This document shows, piece after piece, positions 14,848 to 22,186 of a stretch of DNA of 48,402 bases. The stretch is from a bacterium (GTDB lineage Bacteria; Chloroflexota; Chloroflexia; Chloroflexales; Kallotenuaceae). The notes beneath the pieces were generated by a model. It saw nothing but the letters and a program-made list of their open reading frames with translations. It was not told the DNA's origin and made no database searches. Position numbers and translations under genes: made by a program. Each line of letters begins with the position of its first letter. Within the stretch, counting starts at the first letter, position 1. The stretch is from the NCBI GenBank assembly GCA_016781505.1, contig JADDQF010000026.1, forward strand, positions 1 to 48,402. Reading direction: 5' to 3'.

Positions 14848-14941
14848 CGAGCACCCTCGTGCAGTGTCGGCGCGTTATTACGGGAGGTTGGGTGGAGGGC
14901 TGTGTTAGCCGATGCGGTAGCCCAATAATGTTTAGGTTCGC

Positions 14942-14970
14942 TTGCATCCGGGGCAAAATTAAGGTATAGT
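14942..14970 (+). promoter_or_regulatory. Sigma-70 promoter of tRNA-Glu
   Basis: TTGCAT at 14942-14947 and TATAGT at 14965-14970 are spaced by exactly 17 bp, ending 19 bp before the tRNA. A GC-rich stretch, TGCCCCGCAC, follows the -10 like the discriminators of stable-RNA promoters. Confidence 0.7.
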
Positions 14971-14989
14971 ATGCCCCGCACAGCGAGTT

Positions 14990-15066
14990 GGCCCCATCGT
15001 CTAGCGGCCTAGGACGTCACCCTCTCAAGGTGAAGACCGCGGGTTCGAATCCCGCTGGGGTCACCA
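14990..15066 (+). tRNA. tRNA-Glu (anticodon CUC)
   Basis: A full cloverleaf is visible. The acceptor GGCCCCA pairs with TGGGGTC, the D arm contains GTCTAGCGGCCTAGGAC, the anticodon stem TCACC/GGTGA carries the loop CTCTCAA (anticodon CTC), and the T arm is GCGGG-TTCGAAT-CCCGC. The discriminator is A at 15063 and CCA is encoded at 15064-15066. It reads GAG codons. Confidence 0.95.
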
Positions 15067-15075
15067 TCTAACCAG

Positions 15076-15137
15076 GATGAGGGATGAAGGCAGAAGGATG
15101 AGCTATTCATTCTTCGTGATTCATCCCTCATCTTTTT
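15076..15137 (+). terminator. Intrinsic terminator of tRNA-Glu
   Basis: GATGAGGGATGAA (15076-15088) pairs perfectly with TTCATCCCTCATC (15120-15132). An inner 9-bp stem GAAGGATGA/TCATTCTTC sits above an internal loop, and TTTTT follows at 15133-15137. The arms are made of repeats of the word GATGA/GGATGA, like other word-repeat stems in this window. Confidence 0.85.
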
Positions 15138-15175
15138 GCTTGCGGAAGTGGCACCGTGTCACTTCGTTTAACAAC

Positions 15176-15720
15176 CAGGCTCAAAAAGGTGTTCCGTCGC
15201 TGGCGAATGCCAGAGGAACTTCCCGACTCTCCGCTTGCCGGGGGCTGCAGGCGGAAGGCCGCCGTGAACCCAAGCGTTCCGGCGCGATCCTTCAATCTGT
15301 AGCTCCTGGCAAAAGGCCACCCTGCGAAACCGCAAGCAGGGGCAGCCTCCTGGCAACAGGTGGTTGACGCAAGACGGCAACAGCAAGCACACCCGCCGAA
15401 CGGGGACGCAGGGCGTAACGCCGTGGTCTCGCGTGGTGAGGGCTGAAACCGGTGGTGGTAAGAGCCCACCAGCGTCGTCGGCGACGGCGGCGGCTAGGCG
15501 ACTGCGCTGGCACAAGGAGAGCAAGGTGTGTGGGGTCGGCTTATTGGTGGCAGCGCAACAGCCTGCGGGCTGAGCGCGTGACGACTACCTCGCAGGCTCG
15601 CACCGCAGCGGCAAAGGCAAGGTTGGGTAACACCCAGCACGCCACGAGCTGCCTCCTGCGCTGCAGGAGAGAGAGATGACGGACACGAACAGAATCGGGG
15701 GTACGGCCTTTTTGAGCCTG
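15176..15720 (+). ncRNA. rnpB: RNase P RNA (bacterial type A-like)
   Basis: A 545-nt RNA recognised by its conserved core. P1 is a perfect 14-bp helix, CAGGCTCAAAAAGG at 15176-15189 with its complement at 15707-15720. A small P3-like hairpin CTGGC-GAAT-GCCAG follows at 15200-15213, then GAGGAA at 15213-15218. P4 forms between TTCCCGA (15220-15226) and TCGGGGG (15695-15701) next to ACAGAA (15689-15694). The centre has GGCAACAGCAAGCA, GGTAAGAGCCCACC near 15457-15470 and AGAGCAAGG at 15518-15526. P4 differs from the common sequence on both strands but still pairs, which supports the call. At 545 nt it is longer than most, with about 100 extra nt after P4. Confidence 0.92.
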
Positions 15721-15865
15721 TTGCGTATCGTTCCCTGGTCGGACGCCTGCGGTTGGATCAGGTAGCTACTGTTCAAATCCCTGTTCCTCAGCCAAGCGAC
15801 GGCTCGCCTACAGCTAGGAAGGCGCCGTCATCGTATGCCCAGCCATGCCTGCACACGGGGTGCCC

Positions 15866-16582
15866 ATGCCACTTAACTGCCTCATCCATGTTGCATCGTC
15901 GGCAAGCGTCTCCTACCTCGGCCAGCGTCCTTGGCGCGCTGTGGCCGCCATGGTCTTGTTGCTGTTCAGCATCACGGCGTGCACCACTGACCGCCAAGGA
16001 GCCGATGAGTCGGTCGTCGCAGGTACAACCCAGACAACGCTCCGCCCACCCAATGAGGTTCAACCCACACCTACATTTGTGCCGCTTGTGGCCGAACAGC
16101 CGGCCGGGCGCAGGTCGACTCTGGGAGGAGGCACGACCGGAGCAACGGTTGAGCTGGACGATGGAGCCTGGAGCGGGGGATATCGCCGGGCAAATGGCGG
16201 CACGTACGGCGGACGCACAGCTACCTGGATTTATGGCACCGCGACCGAATGGAGCACGATGCAAGCAACCTTTTTGGTTGAAGCGCAGCCTTTTGGCAGC
16301 GCCGAGCTAAGCGTCGAGGGCATGGATTCCGAGGGAGCAGACAAGACCCCGATCGTGATTGCCGTCAATGGCCACGAGATTTACAGCGGACCGAACTTAC
16401 TGCCGGATGACGATCTGCCGTTCGACAGCGGGACCTGGGACACATACACCTGGACCTTTAATGCTCAGGTGCTTCAGCCGGGCACCAATACGATCACGAT
16501 CGCCAACGGTGCGGTTGGAGCGTTTAGCCGACCCCCGTTTTTCATGCTCGACTACGCCGAGCTTGCCTACGAAGCACAATAA
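15866..16582 (+). CDS. Secreted lipoprotein with C-terminal beta-sandwich
   Basis: A 238-residue protein. Basic residues and a hydrophobic helix lead to the lipobox SITAC with Cys39, so the protein is probably lipidated and outside the membrane. A Thr/Pro-rich tether of about 50 residues follows, then a domain of about 150 residues rich in Gly, Thr and Trp (TATWIYGTATEWSTM, IVIAVNGHEIYSG) with the alternating pattern of a carbohydrate-binding-like beta-sandwich. No enzyme motif is visible. The start could also be ATG 15845; both have weak ribosome sites, and 15866 gives a more normal signal peptide. Function unknown. Confidence 0.65.
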   Translation: MPLNCLIHVASSASVSYLGQRPWRAVAAMVLLLFSITACTTDRQGADESVVAGTTQTTLRPPNEVQPTPTFVPLVAEQPAGRRSTLGGGTTGATVELDDGAWSGGYRRANGGTYGGRTATWIYGTATEWSTMQATFLVEAQPFGSAELSVEGMDSEGADKTPIVIAVNGHEIYSGPNLLPDDDLPFDSGTWDTYTWTFNAQVLQPGTNTITIANGAVGAFSRPPFFMLDYAELAYEAQ

Positions 16583-16633
16583 AGGGCTACCAACCACACC
16601 CCCGCCGAGCACATCTTGCTGCATTCCGCCATG

Positions 16634-17341
16634 CTAGGCCGATCGTCGCACCGGCCGCTTTGTCCGCGCGGCTTGGCGGGGCAACAGCGTGACCACCGGC
16701 TTGACCAGCTTTTCGGCGATGGCGAGCGCTGCCTGCACATCCTCGACCAGATAATCCGCGTCCGCGCAGCTCGCGCTAGCATCGCAAATCAGCATCGTGG
16801 TCATGCCCAGCGCTTTGGCCGGTGCTAAGTTATGCGGCGTATCTTCAAGCAGCAGCACCTCCGACCCAGCCACGCCGAGATCATCCAAGATATGCTGGTA
16901 GCAAGCCGGATCCGGCTTGGCCACAAAGTTAAAATAGCGCAGGTCGTAGATGCGCTCGAAGTGGTGCGCCAGGCCCATCGCTTTGAGCACCCGCTCAGCG
17001 TGCTCACGCGGCGAGTTGGTGAAGATGATCTTGGTGACGGGCAGTCGGGTCAACGCCGCGTCGAGCTCGGCATCGAATTGCAAAAATGTTTCAATCGCCA
17101 CATCATGAACGAACTGCAGATAATCGTCCGTCTCGACATGGCCGTAGTGTTGCTGTAAGCCACGCAGCGTGGTGCCATACGTCGAGTAGTAGTGGCGCTT
17201 GATCTCCGCCGCTTCCGCCTCCGACAAGCCCAGCCGCTGCCGCACATACTCCCCGATCCGTTGGTCGATGCTTTGCATCACGCCCGACGTAGCCGGGTAT
17301 AAGGTGTTATCCAGGTCAAACAAAATCGCGCGGATAGTCAT
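16634..17341 (-). CDS. HAD superfamily phosphatase, pyrimidine 5'-nucleotidase-like
   Basis: A 235-residue subclass IA HAD hydrolase. Motif I is FDLDNTLYP with Asp9 and Asp11, motif II IIFTNSPREHA, motif III the Lys in VAKPDPACYQ, and motif IV LLLEDTPHN. The DLDNTLYP form and the YGTTLRGLQ cap segment are those of the SDT1-like pyrimidine 5'-nucleotidases that dephosphorylate UMP or CMP. The extra C-terminus of about 25 residues is Arg-rich. ATG 17341 follows AAGGAG. Its leader contains a complete intrinsic terminator (separate entry), so expression may be attenuated. Confidence 0.8.
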   Translation of the reverse strand: MTIRAILFDLDNTLYPATSGVMQSIDQRIGEYVRQRLGLSEAEAAEIKRHYYSTYGTTLRGLQQHYGHVETDDYLQFVHDVAIETFLQFDAELDAALTRLPVTKIIFTNSPREHAERVLKAMGLAHHFERIYDLRYFNFVAKPDPACYQHILDDLGVAGSEVLLLEDTPHNLAPAKALGMTTMLICDASASCADADYLVEDVQAALAIAEKLVKPVVTLLPRQAARTKRPVRRSA

Positions 17342-17380
17342 ACGTTGCTCCTTTGCGCGCGGTCCCTGTTTCAGGGGGAC

Positions 17381-17408
17381 AAAAAAAGCCCTCCGAAACA
17401 CGAAGGGC
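17381..17408 (-). terminator. Intrinsic terminator inside the leader of the HAD gene (possible attenuator)
   Basis: On the minus strand GCCCTTC (17408-17402) pairs with GGAGGGC (17394-17388), 7 bp with one G-U and a 7-nt loop, followed by seven T at 17387-17381. It lies after the promoter at 17441-17470 and 40 bp before the ATG, so it would stop most transcripts unless prevented. A second stem, GTCCC/GGGAC, lies just downstream at 17380-17362. Confidence 0.65.
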
Positions 17409-17440
17409 CAACCAAATGGCGCCGAACTTTTCCTGTGTGT

Positions 17441-17470
17441 AGTATAGCAACCCGCGATCCACTATGTCAA
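17441..17470 (-). promoter_or_regulatory. Strong sigma-70 promoter of the HAD gene
   Basis: On the minus strand TTGACA (17470-17465) and TATACT (17446-17441) are separated by 18 bp, with TGC before the -10 making it extended as well. This is the closest match to consensus in the window. Transcription should start near 17434, about 93 nt before the ATG. Confidence 0.8.
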
Positions 17471-17594
17471 TACAATAGGAGTTAAGGCCGTATCAAAAGC
17501 GGATTAACGGCCTACTCAACAACGCTCACACTCAGCCAAAGGGGTGAGTGTTTGCCTCCGCCCGAGGTTCAGCCGGAAGCGCTTAAACGCCCTA

Positions 17595-17603
17595 TGCTAC
17601 AAT
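17595..17603 (+). promoter_or_regulatory. Extended -10 promoter of the ECF sigma gene
   Basis: TGCTACAAT lies 52 bp upstream of the start codon, with no clear -35 at 17 bp. Two short inverted repeats, AGGCCGT/ACGGCCT and CACTC/GAGTG, lie just upstream between the divergent promoters. Confidence 0.5.
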
Positions 17604-17654
17604 CGGCTGAAACCTTTTGCCGCAATCGTCGTACTTCTGTTCAAAGGAGCATCG

Positions 17655-18239
17655 ATGGAGCCGCAGACCGACGAGCTGCGCTGGATCGAATCAGCCGTGC
17701 GGGGCAACCACGAAGCATTTGCCCGCCTCGTGGACGCCTACAAAGCGCCTGTTTATAATCTGGCGTATCGCATGCTGCGCAGCGCACCCGAGGCCGAGGA
17801 TGCGGCCCAGGAGATTTTTTTGCGGGCCTATACCAAGCTAGCCACCTACGACCGTGAGCGCAAGTTCTCGACCTGGTTGCTTTCCATCGCCTCCAACTAT
17901 TGTATCGACGTGCTGCGTCGGCGCCGCGCGACCCTGGTGGAGCTTGACGAGGTCGCCTATGCGGTGCCCAGCTCGGCGCCCGGTCCGGAAAGCAGCGCGC
18001 TCGATCATGAGCAGCGCGAGGCTGTCGCTCGTGCGATCAGTCAGTTGCCCGACACCTATCGGCTGATCACTGTGCTGCGTTACTACCACGATCTTTCGTA
18101 TGAAGAGATCGAGCACATCACCAATCTGTCGCAGTCGACGGTGAAGACGCGGCTGTTTAGGGCGCGACGTCAGCTGGAGGAGCTGCTCGAAGCAGAAGGA
18201 GCTTTGCCGTGGATTGCAGAACAGCGCACACACGCTTAA
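17655..18239 (+). CDS. ECF-type RNA polymerase sigma factor (RpoE-like)
   Basis: A 194-residue group IV sigma factor. Region 2 covers residues 15-85 and includes LVDAYKAPVYNLAYRML and AEDAAQEIFLRAY, then FSTWLLSIASNYCIDVLRRRR. An acidic linker of about 40 residues follows. Region 4 (about 125-180) has LPDTYRLITVLRYYHDLSYEEI and the helix-turn-helix TNLSQSTVKTRLFRARRQL. It directs polymerase to stress promoters. ATG 17655 has AAAGGAG upstream. The following anti-sigma gene overlaps its last 31 bases, so the two are translationally coupled, the usual arrangement for a sigma factor and its regulator. Confidence 0.92.
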   Translation: MEPQTDELRWIESAVRGNHEAFARLVDAYKAPVYNLAYRMLRSAPEAEDAAQEIFLRAYTKLATYDRERKFSTWLLSIASNYCIDVLRRRRATLVELDEVAYAVPSSAPGPESSALDHEQREAVARAISQLPDTYRLITVLRYYHDLSYEEIEHITNLSQSTVKTRLFRARRQLEELLEAEGALPWIAEQRTHA

Positions 18240-19555
18240 TCGGCGCAGGTGAGCTACAGCCTGACGAGTATCAAGCGCACCAGGACCATCTCGCTGTCTG
18301 CGCTGCCTGCCGGGACGACCAGGACGACCCGTTCAGCCGGGCGCTGGTCCAAACGACGCGAGAGCTGGCACTGCCGCCGCCGGATTTTACAGCCAAGCTT
18401 ATGCAGCGCTTACCAGCCGAGTCGCCGCTTACCCTGGCCCAACAATCGGCCCAGCGTGTGCAGCGGCGGTGGCAGCAGATCGGACTGGCCGTAGCGGCTG
18501 GGCTCAGCATCGCCGTTGTCGCCGGCATAAGCTTGCAGCACCTGTGGGCCGGAACGACGTTGGGCCTAGCCGCGGATGTTGTGCTCACCGTTGCCGGTGC
18601 GGCCATAGGACCGCTGGTAACGCTGCTTGGCAGTGCCGTGGTCGTCACGCTGCTGCTCAATGGTGTTATGCGCCGGCCCAGCGTTGGTCGCGCGCTCGGC
18701 AGCGCTGCCCTGGCCGCCCTGCTCCTGCTATCGGGAGGCATGGTCACAGCCATGAACGATGCGGCAAACGCCGCCGCAAGTTTTGCTCAAGAGTCCACGA
18801 TTGCGACGGTCCTGCAGCCGATTCGCGTGACGCAAGCCATTGATGGCGATGTTGCCTCATTGCTCGGCACCATCGTCGTGGATGGCCTTGTTCGCGGCAA
18901 CGTCGCCAGCGTAGCGGGCACGGTTACTCTTGCTCCGGCCGCGCGTGTCGGCGGCGATGTGCTCGCGGGCATCGGCCAGATCCAGGCCGCTCCAGAACAA
19001 GTCGTGGGCGCCATACGGTCAAGCACCGGTACGCTCGCGGTCGGAACGGGCTGGTTTGGGGCGAGTGGGGCGACGGTGACGCCCAACGTCGTGCGCTCCT
19101 TAAGTGCGCTGTTTGGCGCGCTCGTCACACTGGCATTAGCCGGCCTCGCGGTGCTGCTATGGCCCCAGCGTACCCTTCGCGCCAGCCATGTTCTGCCCCG
19201 GCAACCCTGGGCTGCTCTCGGGATCGGTGTGTTGATCACAGTGCTGCTGGTGTTGCTCACGCTCCCCGTGCTGGCCCTGCTGGCCGCCACGGTTGTTGGG
19301 TTGCTCCTGGTGCCGCTGCTGTTGTTGGCGGCCCATCTGCCGTATGTGCAAGGGTTGGCTGCCGTCGGTCAAGCGCTTGGCTACCGGCTCACCGGCGGCG
19401 CGACTGTGGCCAGCGCGCTGTGGGGTGTTGCGGCGCAGCTGATCGTGGTCATCGGATTGGGCATCTGGACGCCCTTCGCCGGCCTGCTCACCTTTTATCT
19501 GCTTGCCAGCCTGGGACTCGGCGCCGACCTCCTTGCGCGGCGATTGCTGCCCTAA
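18209..19555 (+). CDS. ZAS-domain anti-sigma factor with bactofilin-like repeats and many membrane helices
   Basis: A 448-residue protein starting with GTG 18209 (AAGGAG upstream, inside the sigma gene). Residues 1-40 form a zinc-binding anti-sigma domain: Cys3, then His27-x3-Cys31-x2-Cys34. Membrane helices follow from about residue 90 to 190. Residues of about 205-275 have a repeating Gly/Val/Asp pattern (DGDVASLLGTIVVDG, GNVASVAGTVTLA) like the short beta-helix turns of bactofilins and polymer-forming proteins. At least four more helices fill residues 290-448. The N-terminal domain would hold the ECF sigma factor, while the outer repeat region may sense the envelope. This architecture is unusual for an anti-sigma protein. 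Confidence 0.8.
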   Translation: MDCRTAHTRLIGAGELQPDEYQAHQDHLAVCAACRDDQDDPFSRALVQTTRELALPPPDFTAKLMQRLPAESPLTLAQQSAQRVQRRWQQIGLAVAAGLSIAVVAGISLQHLWAGTTLGLAADVVLTVAGAAIGPLVTLLGSAVVVTLLLNGVMRRPSVGRALGSAALAALLLLSGGMVTAMNDAANAAASFAQESTIATVLQPIRVTQAIDGDVASLLGTIVVDGLVRGNVASVAGTVTLAPAARVGGDVLAGIGQIQAAPEQVVGAIRSSTGTLAVGTGWFGASGATVTPNVVRSLSALFGALVTLALAGLAVLLWPQRTLRASHVLPRQPWAALGIGVLITVLLVLLTLPVLALLAATVVGLLLVPLLLLAAHLPYVQGLAAVGQALGYRLTGGATVASALWGVAAQLIVVIGLGIWTPFAGLLTFYLLASLGLGADLLARRLLP

Positions 19556-19582
19556 GCAGTGTAAGAATAATAGCCCGCAGCG

Positions 19583-19612
19583 AACAGGATGGAGCATTCC
19601 ATCCTGTTTGTG
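19583..19612 (+). terminator. Intrinsic terminator after the sigma/anti-sigma operon
   Basis: AACAGGATGGA (19583-19593) and TCCATCCTGTT (19598-19608) form a perfect 11-bp stem with loop GCAT, followed by TGTGTTGT. It lies 28 bp after the anti-sigma stop. Confidence 0.75.
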
Positions 19613-19658
19613 TTGTATTCAAGGCACACAGGCTGCTAACTGATCGCTGACCCCGCGA

Positions 19659-20759
19659 ATGGAGCGATGTGTGCAGGCAGCAGCGATCGAAGCTAGTCAA
19701 GCTCGTTTCGGCGCGTTCGTACGCCAACTTAATCTGAATCAGCCAGTTGTGGTGCTGTGCCATAGCGATGCCGACGGACTTGCCGCGGGCGCTATTCTCG
19801 CCCGCACCCTGCAACGGCTTGGGCATGTCGTCTGTACCGACGTGACGGGCAAGGGCGAGAACGCATGGTCGGAAAGTGTGCGCAGGCGGCTTGCCCAGCA
19901 CCAGGCGCAGGTGTTGCTGGTGACCGATTTAGGCAGCCGCGACCAACCGATCCTTCCTGTGCCTACGCTGCTGATCGACCATCACCGGCCGATTGGAGTA
20001 CCACCAAATGCCGAGCTGATCACTGGCTATGGCTCCGATCCAACGCCGACGTCCGGACTGCTAGCCTTTTGGTGCGGTCAAGCCGTGGCTAACATCGACG
20101 ATCTGCAATGGATCGCGGCGATTAGCCTGTTGAGTGATCTTGGCGATAACGCACCATTCGCGCTGCTTGCCGCGGCCAAGCAGCGCTACAAAGCAACTCC
20201 CTTACGGGATGCTACCACCCTGTTGAACGCGCCCCGACGTTCCGCCACCGGCGACGCCCGGCCAGCGCTTGAGCTGTTGCTCACCGCCGACGATCCGCGC
20301 GATATTACCAAAGGCTCGGCGCCGCAGGTAGCCGTGATCAAAGCTGCCAAGACCGAAGTCAATCAAGCCTTCGCCGAAGCAAAAAAGGCAGCTCCAACCT
20401 TTAGCGGCAACGTGGCGCTGATCCGGATTCACACGCCTTGCCAGATCCACCCGCTGGTTGCCCAAATCTGGCGCACGCGCTTGCCAAAATATATCGTCAT
20501 GGGCGTCAATACGGGCTATCTGCCGGGTCGTGTTAATTTCAGCGTGCGCGCCGGACCCGACATCAACGTCCTTGATTTTTTACGCGAGCACGCACCCAAC
20601 GAGCCCGGCGAATGGTATGGCAATGGCCACGATCAAGCGAGCGGGGGCGCGTTAAGGTACACCGCTTGGAACGAGTTCGCGCGCGGGCTTGGCTTTGGGC
20701 CGGAGCTGCTGGTTGGCGAAACGCTAGGGGAAAGGCAAGTCAACAGTGACCATGGTTAA
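19659..20759 (+). CDS. DHH family phosphoesterase, RecJ-like
   Basis: A 366-residue DHH/DHHA1 protein, a family of Mn-dependent phosphodiesterases acting on single-stranded DNA, short RNA or cyclic dinucleotides. Motif I is CHSDADG (Asp37, Asp39), motif II includes Asp90 in VTDLG, and motif III is DHH at 107-109. The C-terminal DHHA1 part carries GNGHDQASGG near residue 320, the glycine/histidine-rich substrate-binding motif. It lacks the extra domains of full RecJ, so it is nearer to archaeal RecJ-like and short bacterial forms. Its end overlaps the UvsE gene by 14 bp, which suggests a role in DNA repair. The exact start is uncertain because the ribosome site is weak. Confidence 0.85.
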   Translation: MERCVQAAAIEASQARFGAFVRQLNLNQPVVVLCHSDADGLAAGAILARTLQRLGHVVCTDVTGKGENAWSESVRRRLAQHQAQVLLVTDLGSRDQPILPVPTLLIDHHRPIGVPPNAELITGYGSDPTPTSGLLAFWCGQAVANIDDLQWIAAISLLSDLGDNAPFALLAAAKQRYKATPLRDATTLLNAPRRSATGDARPALELLLTADDPRDITKGSAPQVAVIKAAKTEVNQAFAEAKKAAPTFSGNVALIRIHTPCQIHPLVAQIWRTRLPKYIVMGVNTGYLPGRVNFSVRAGPDINVLDFLREHAPNEPGEWYGNGHDQASGGALRYTAWNEFARGLGFGPELLVGETLGERQVNSDHG

Positions 20760-21807
20760 TCAGTCTCGGGCCACGCCGCTCCGCTTTGGCTTTGCCGTCA
20801 AAGTGCTCGGCCAGCCCGATCTCAAAAGCAACGATACGCGGCGATGGCAGAGCGAGCCGCACCTGCGGGTTTCACTCGGCTACCTGCGCGACATCTTTAC
20901 CTATCTTAAAACGCAGAACATCACGATGTATCGCATGTCGTCCGACGTTGCGCCGTACATCACCCATCCCGATATGCCCCAATTTCACAGCCAGATCAAG
21001 GAGTGTAGCCTGGAGCTGCGGGAGCTGGGGCTGATCGCGCAGGAGCAGGGGCTGAGGCTTTCGTTTCACCCGTCACAGTTTGTGGTGCTGAACAGTCCGG
21101 ACCGTGCGCTGATCGATAAAGGTATTCAAGATTTGGTGGCGCAGGCCGAAATGCTCGATTGCATGGGCCTTGGGCCGGAGGCTGTGCTGGTGATTCATGT
21201 GGGCGGCACGTATGGGGATCGCGCCGCCGGCCGCGACCGCTGGATCGAAACGTATGGGCGCCTGCCAGAGCCGGTCAGACGGCGGCTCGTGCTGGAAAAT
21301 GACGATATTCGCTACAGTGCCACGGATGTCCTTTTGATCCATGCAGCGACCGGCGTTCCGTTGATCTTCGACTACCAGCATTTTTGGTGCAACAATCCTG
21401 AAGGCGCGGACCTGCGGACCACCCTTGAGCGCTTTGTGCGCTCGTGGCCTGAGGGTGTGCGGCCGAAGCTGCATTTTTCGTCGCCACGCACGGAGCTGCG
21501 CGAGATCAAGCGCAAAAATCGCAAGACCGGCAAGCACGAGACCGTGCTGCAACCGCCGATCTGGACCGGCCACGCCGATTTTTTGAATCCGTTTGAGTTC
21601 ATCACCTTCATGCGCATGGCGCACGACCTTGACTTCGATGTGATGTTGGAAGCTAAATCCAAAGACCTGGCCTTACTCCGCATTCGGCGCGATCTGCTGC
21701 GATACGCTCCGGATGTTGCGCCGCGCTTTGGGCTCGCGCCTGACTTGATTGCAGCTGATGAAGACCGGGAGCAGGAACTGCTGGAAGCCGCCACCGGTGA
21801 AGATTAA
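20746..21807 (+). CDS. uvsE: UV damage endonuclease UvsE/UvdE
   Basis: A 353-residue TIM-barrel endonuclease that nicks DNA on the 5' side of UV photoproducts, starting an excision route independent of UvrABC. Family features are the early Arg/Phe-Gly segment (PLRFGFAVKVLG), YRMSSDVAPYITHP, LSFHPSQFVVLNSP with metal-binding His, VIHVGGTYGD, LENDD, IFDYQHFWCN and a late LEAKSKDLALLRIRRDL segment that holds the conserved catalytic Lys region. Start GTG 20746 fits the GGGGAAAGG site better than the ATG two codons later. It overlaps the DHH gene, and both are likely on one transcript from upstream of 19659. Confidence 0.93.
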   Translation: MTMVNQSRATPLRFGFAVKVLGQPDLKSNDTRRWQSEPHLRVSLGYLRDIFTYLKTQNITMYRMSSDVAPYITHPDMPQFHSQIKECSLELRELGLIAQEQGLRLSFHPSQFVVLNSPDRALIDKGIQDLVAQAEMLDCMGLGPEAVLVIHVGGTYGDRAAGRDRWIETYGRLPEPVRRRLVLENDDIRYSATDVLLIHAATGVPLIFDYQHFWCNNPEGADLRTTLERFVRSWPEGVRPKLHFSSPRTELREIKRKNRKTGKHETVLQPPIWTGHADFLNPFEFITFMRMAHDLDFDVMLEAKSKDLALLRIRRDLLRYAPDVAPRFGLAPDLIAADEDREQELLEAATGED

Positions 21808-22042
21808 CCGCAGAGCCGCAACCGATCAGCACATAAACGGATGCGCCGCGTTGGTTAGGTGTGCATGAGCGATCCGGAGCAAGACACACGACGGCCAGCA
21901 CAGCCTGCGGCTGGGTCGATGGGGAGGACATAAGCACTACTCAATACGAGCGCCATCAAGCAATTTCAGCAGGGTGATTTTGGCACGCAACTTGCGCAAT
22001 GGCCCAACATTATATCAAGTTATAGAATTGGGGAGAGGAAGT
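21808..22042. other. Intergenic region without recognisable gene
   Basis: No coding sequence, RNA or clear terminator is seen. An AT-rich stretch near 22008-22027 (TTATATCAAGTTATAGAATT) probably holds the promoter of the small membrane protein gene, though its hexamers do not fit the 17-bp spacing. Confidence 0.4.
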
Positions 22043-22174
22043 ATGCCGCGGCTCGAAGGTCAAAGCTCCAATACCGGCATGGTGATCATTACCATGCTTG
22101 CATTGGCCCTGCTCGCATTCGGACTACTCGAATATTTCGGCGTTGTTGACCTGCTGGCGTTCTTCGGGCGGTAA
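22043..22174 (+). CDS. Small membrane protein, 43 residues
   Basis: The frame begins at ATG 22043 after GGGGAGAGGA and encodes a hydrophilic start of about 11 residues, one hydrophobic helix (MVIITMLALALLAFG) and an aromatic tail ending FFGR. It ends 12 bp before the PRC-barrel gene, whose AAGGAG follows at once, so they share an operon. No family is recognised. It may anchor or accompany the PRC-barrel protein at the membrane. Confidence 0.6.
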   Translation: MPRLEGQSSNTGMVIITMLALALLAFGLLEYFGVVDLLAFFGR

Positions 22175-22186
22175 GGAGAGAACAAG

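Noticed and set aside
15360-15680. Several short open frames in both strands
   Set aside because: They lie within the RNase P RNA, whose conserved core and P1 pairing explain the sequence.
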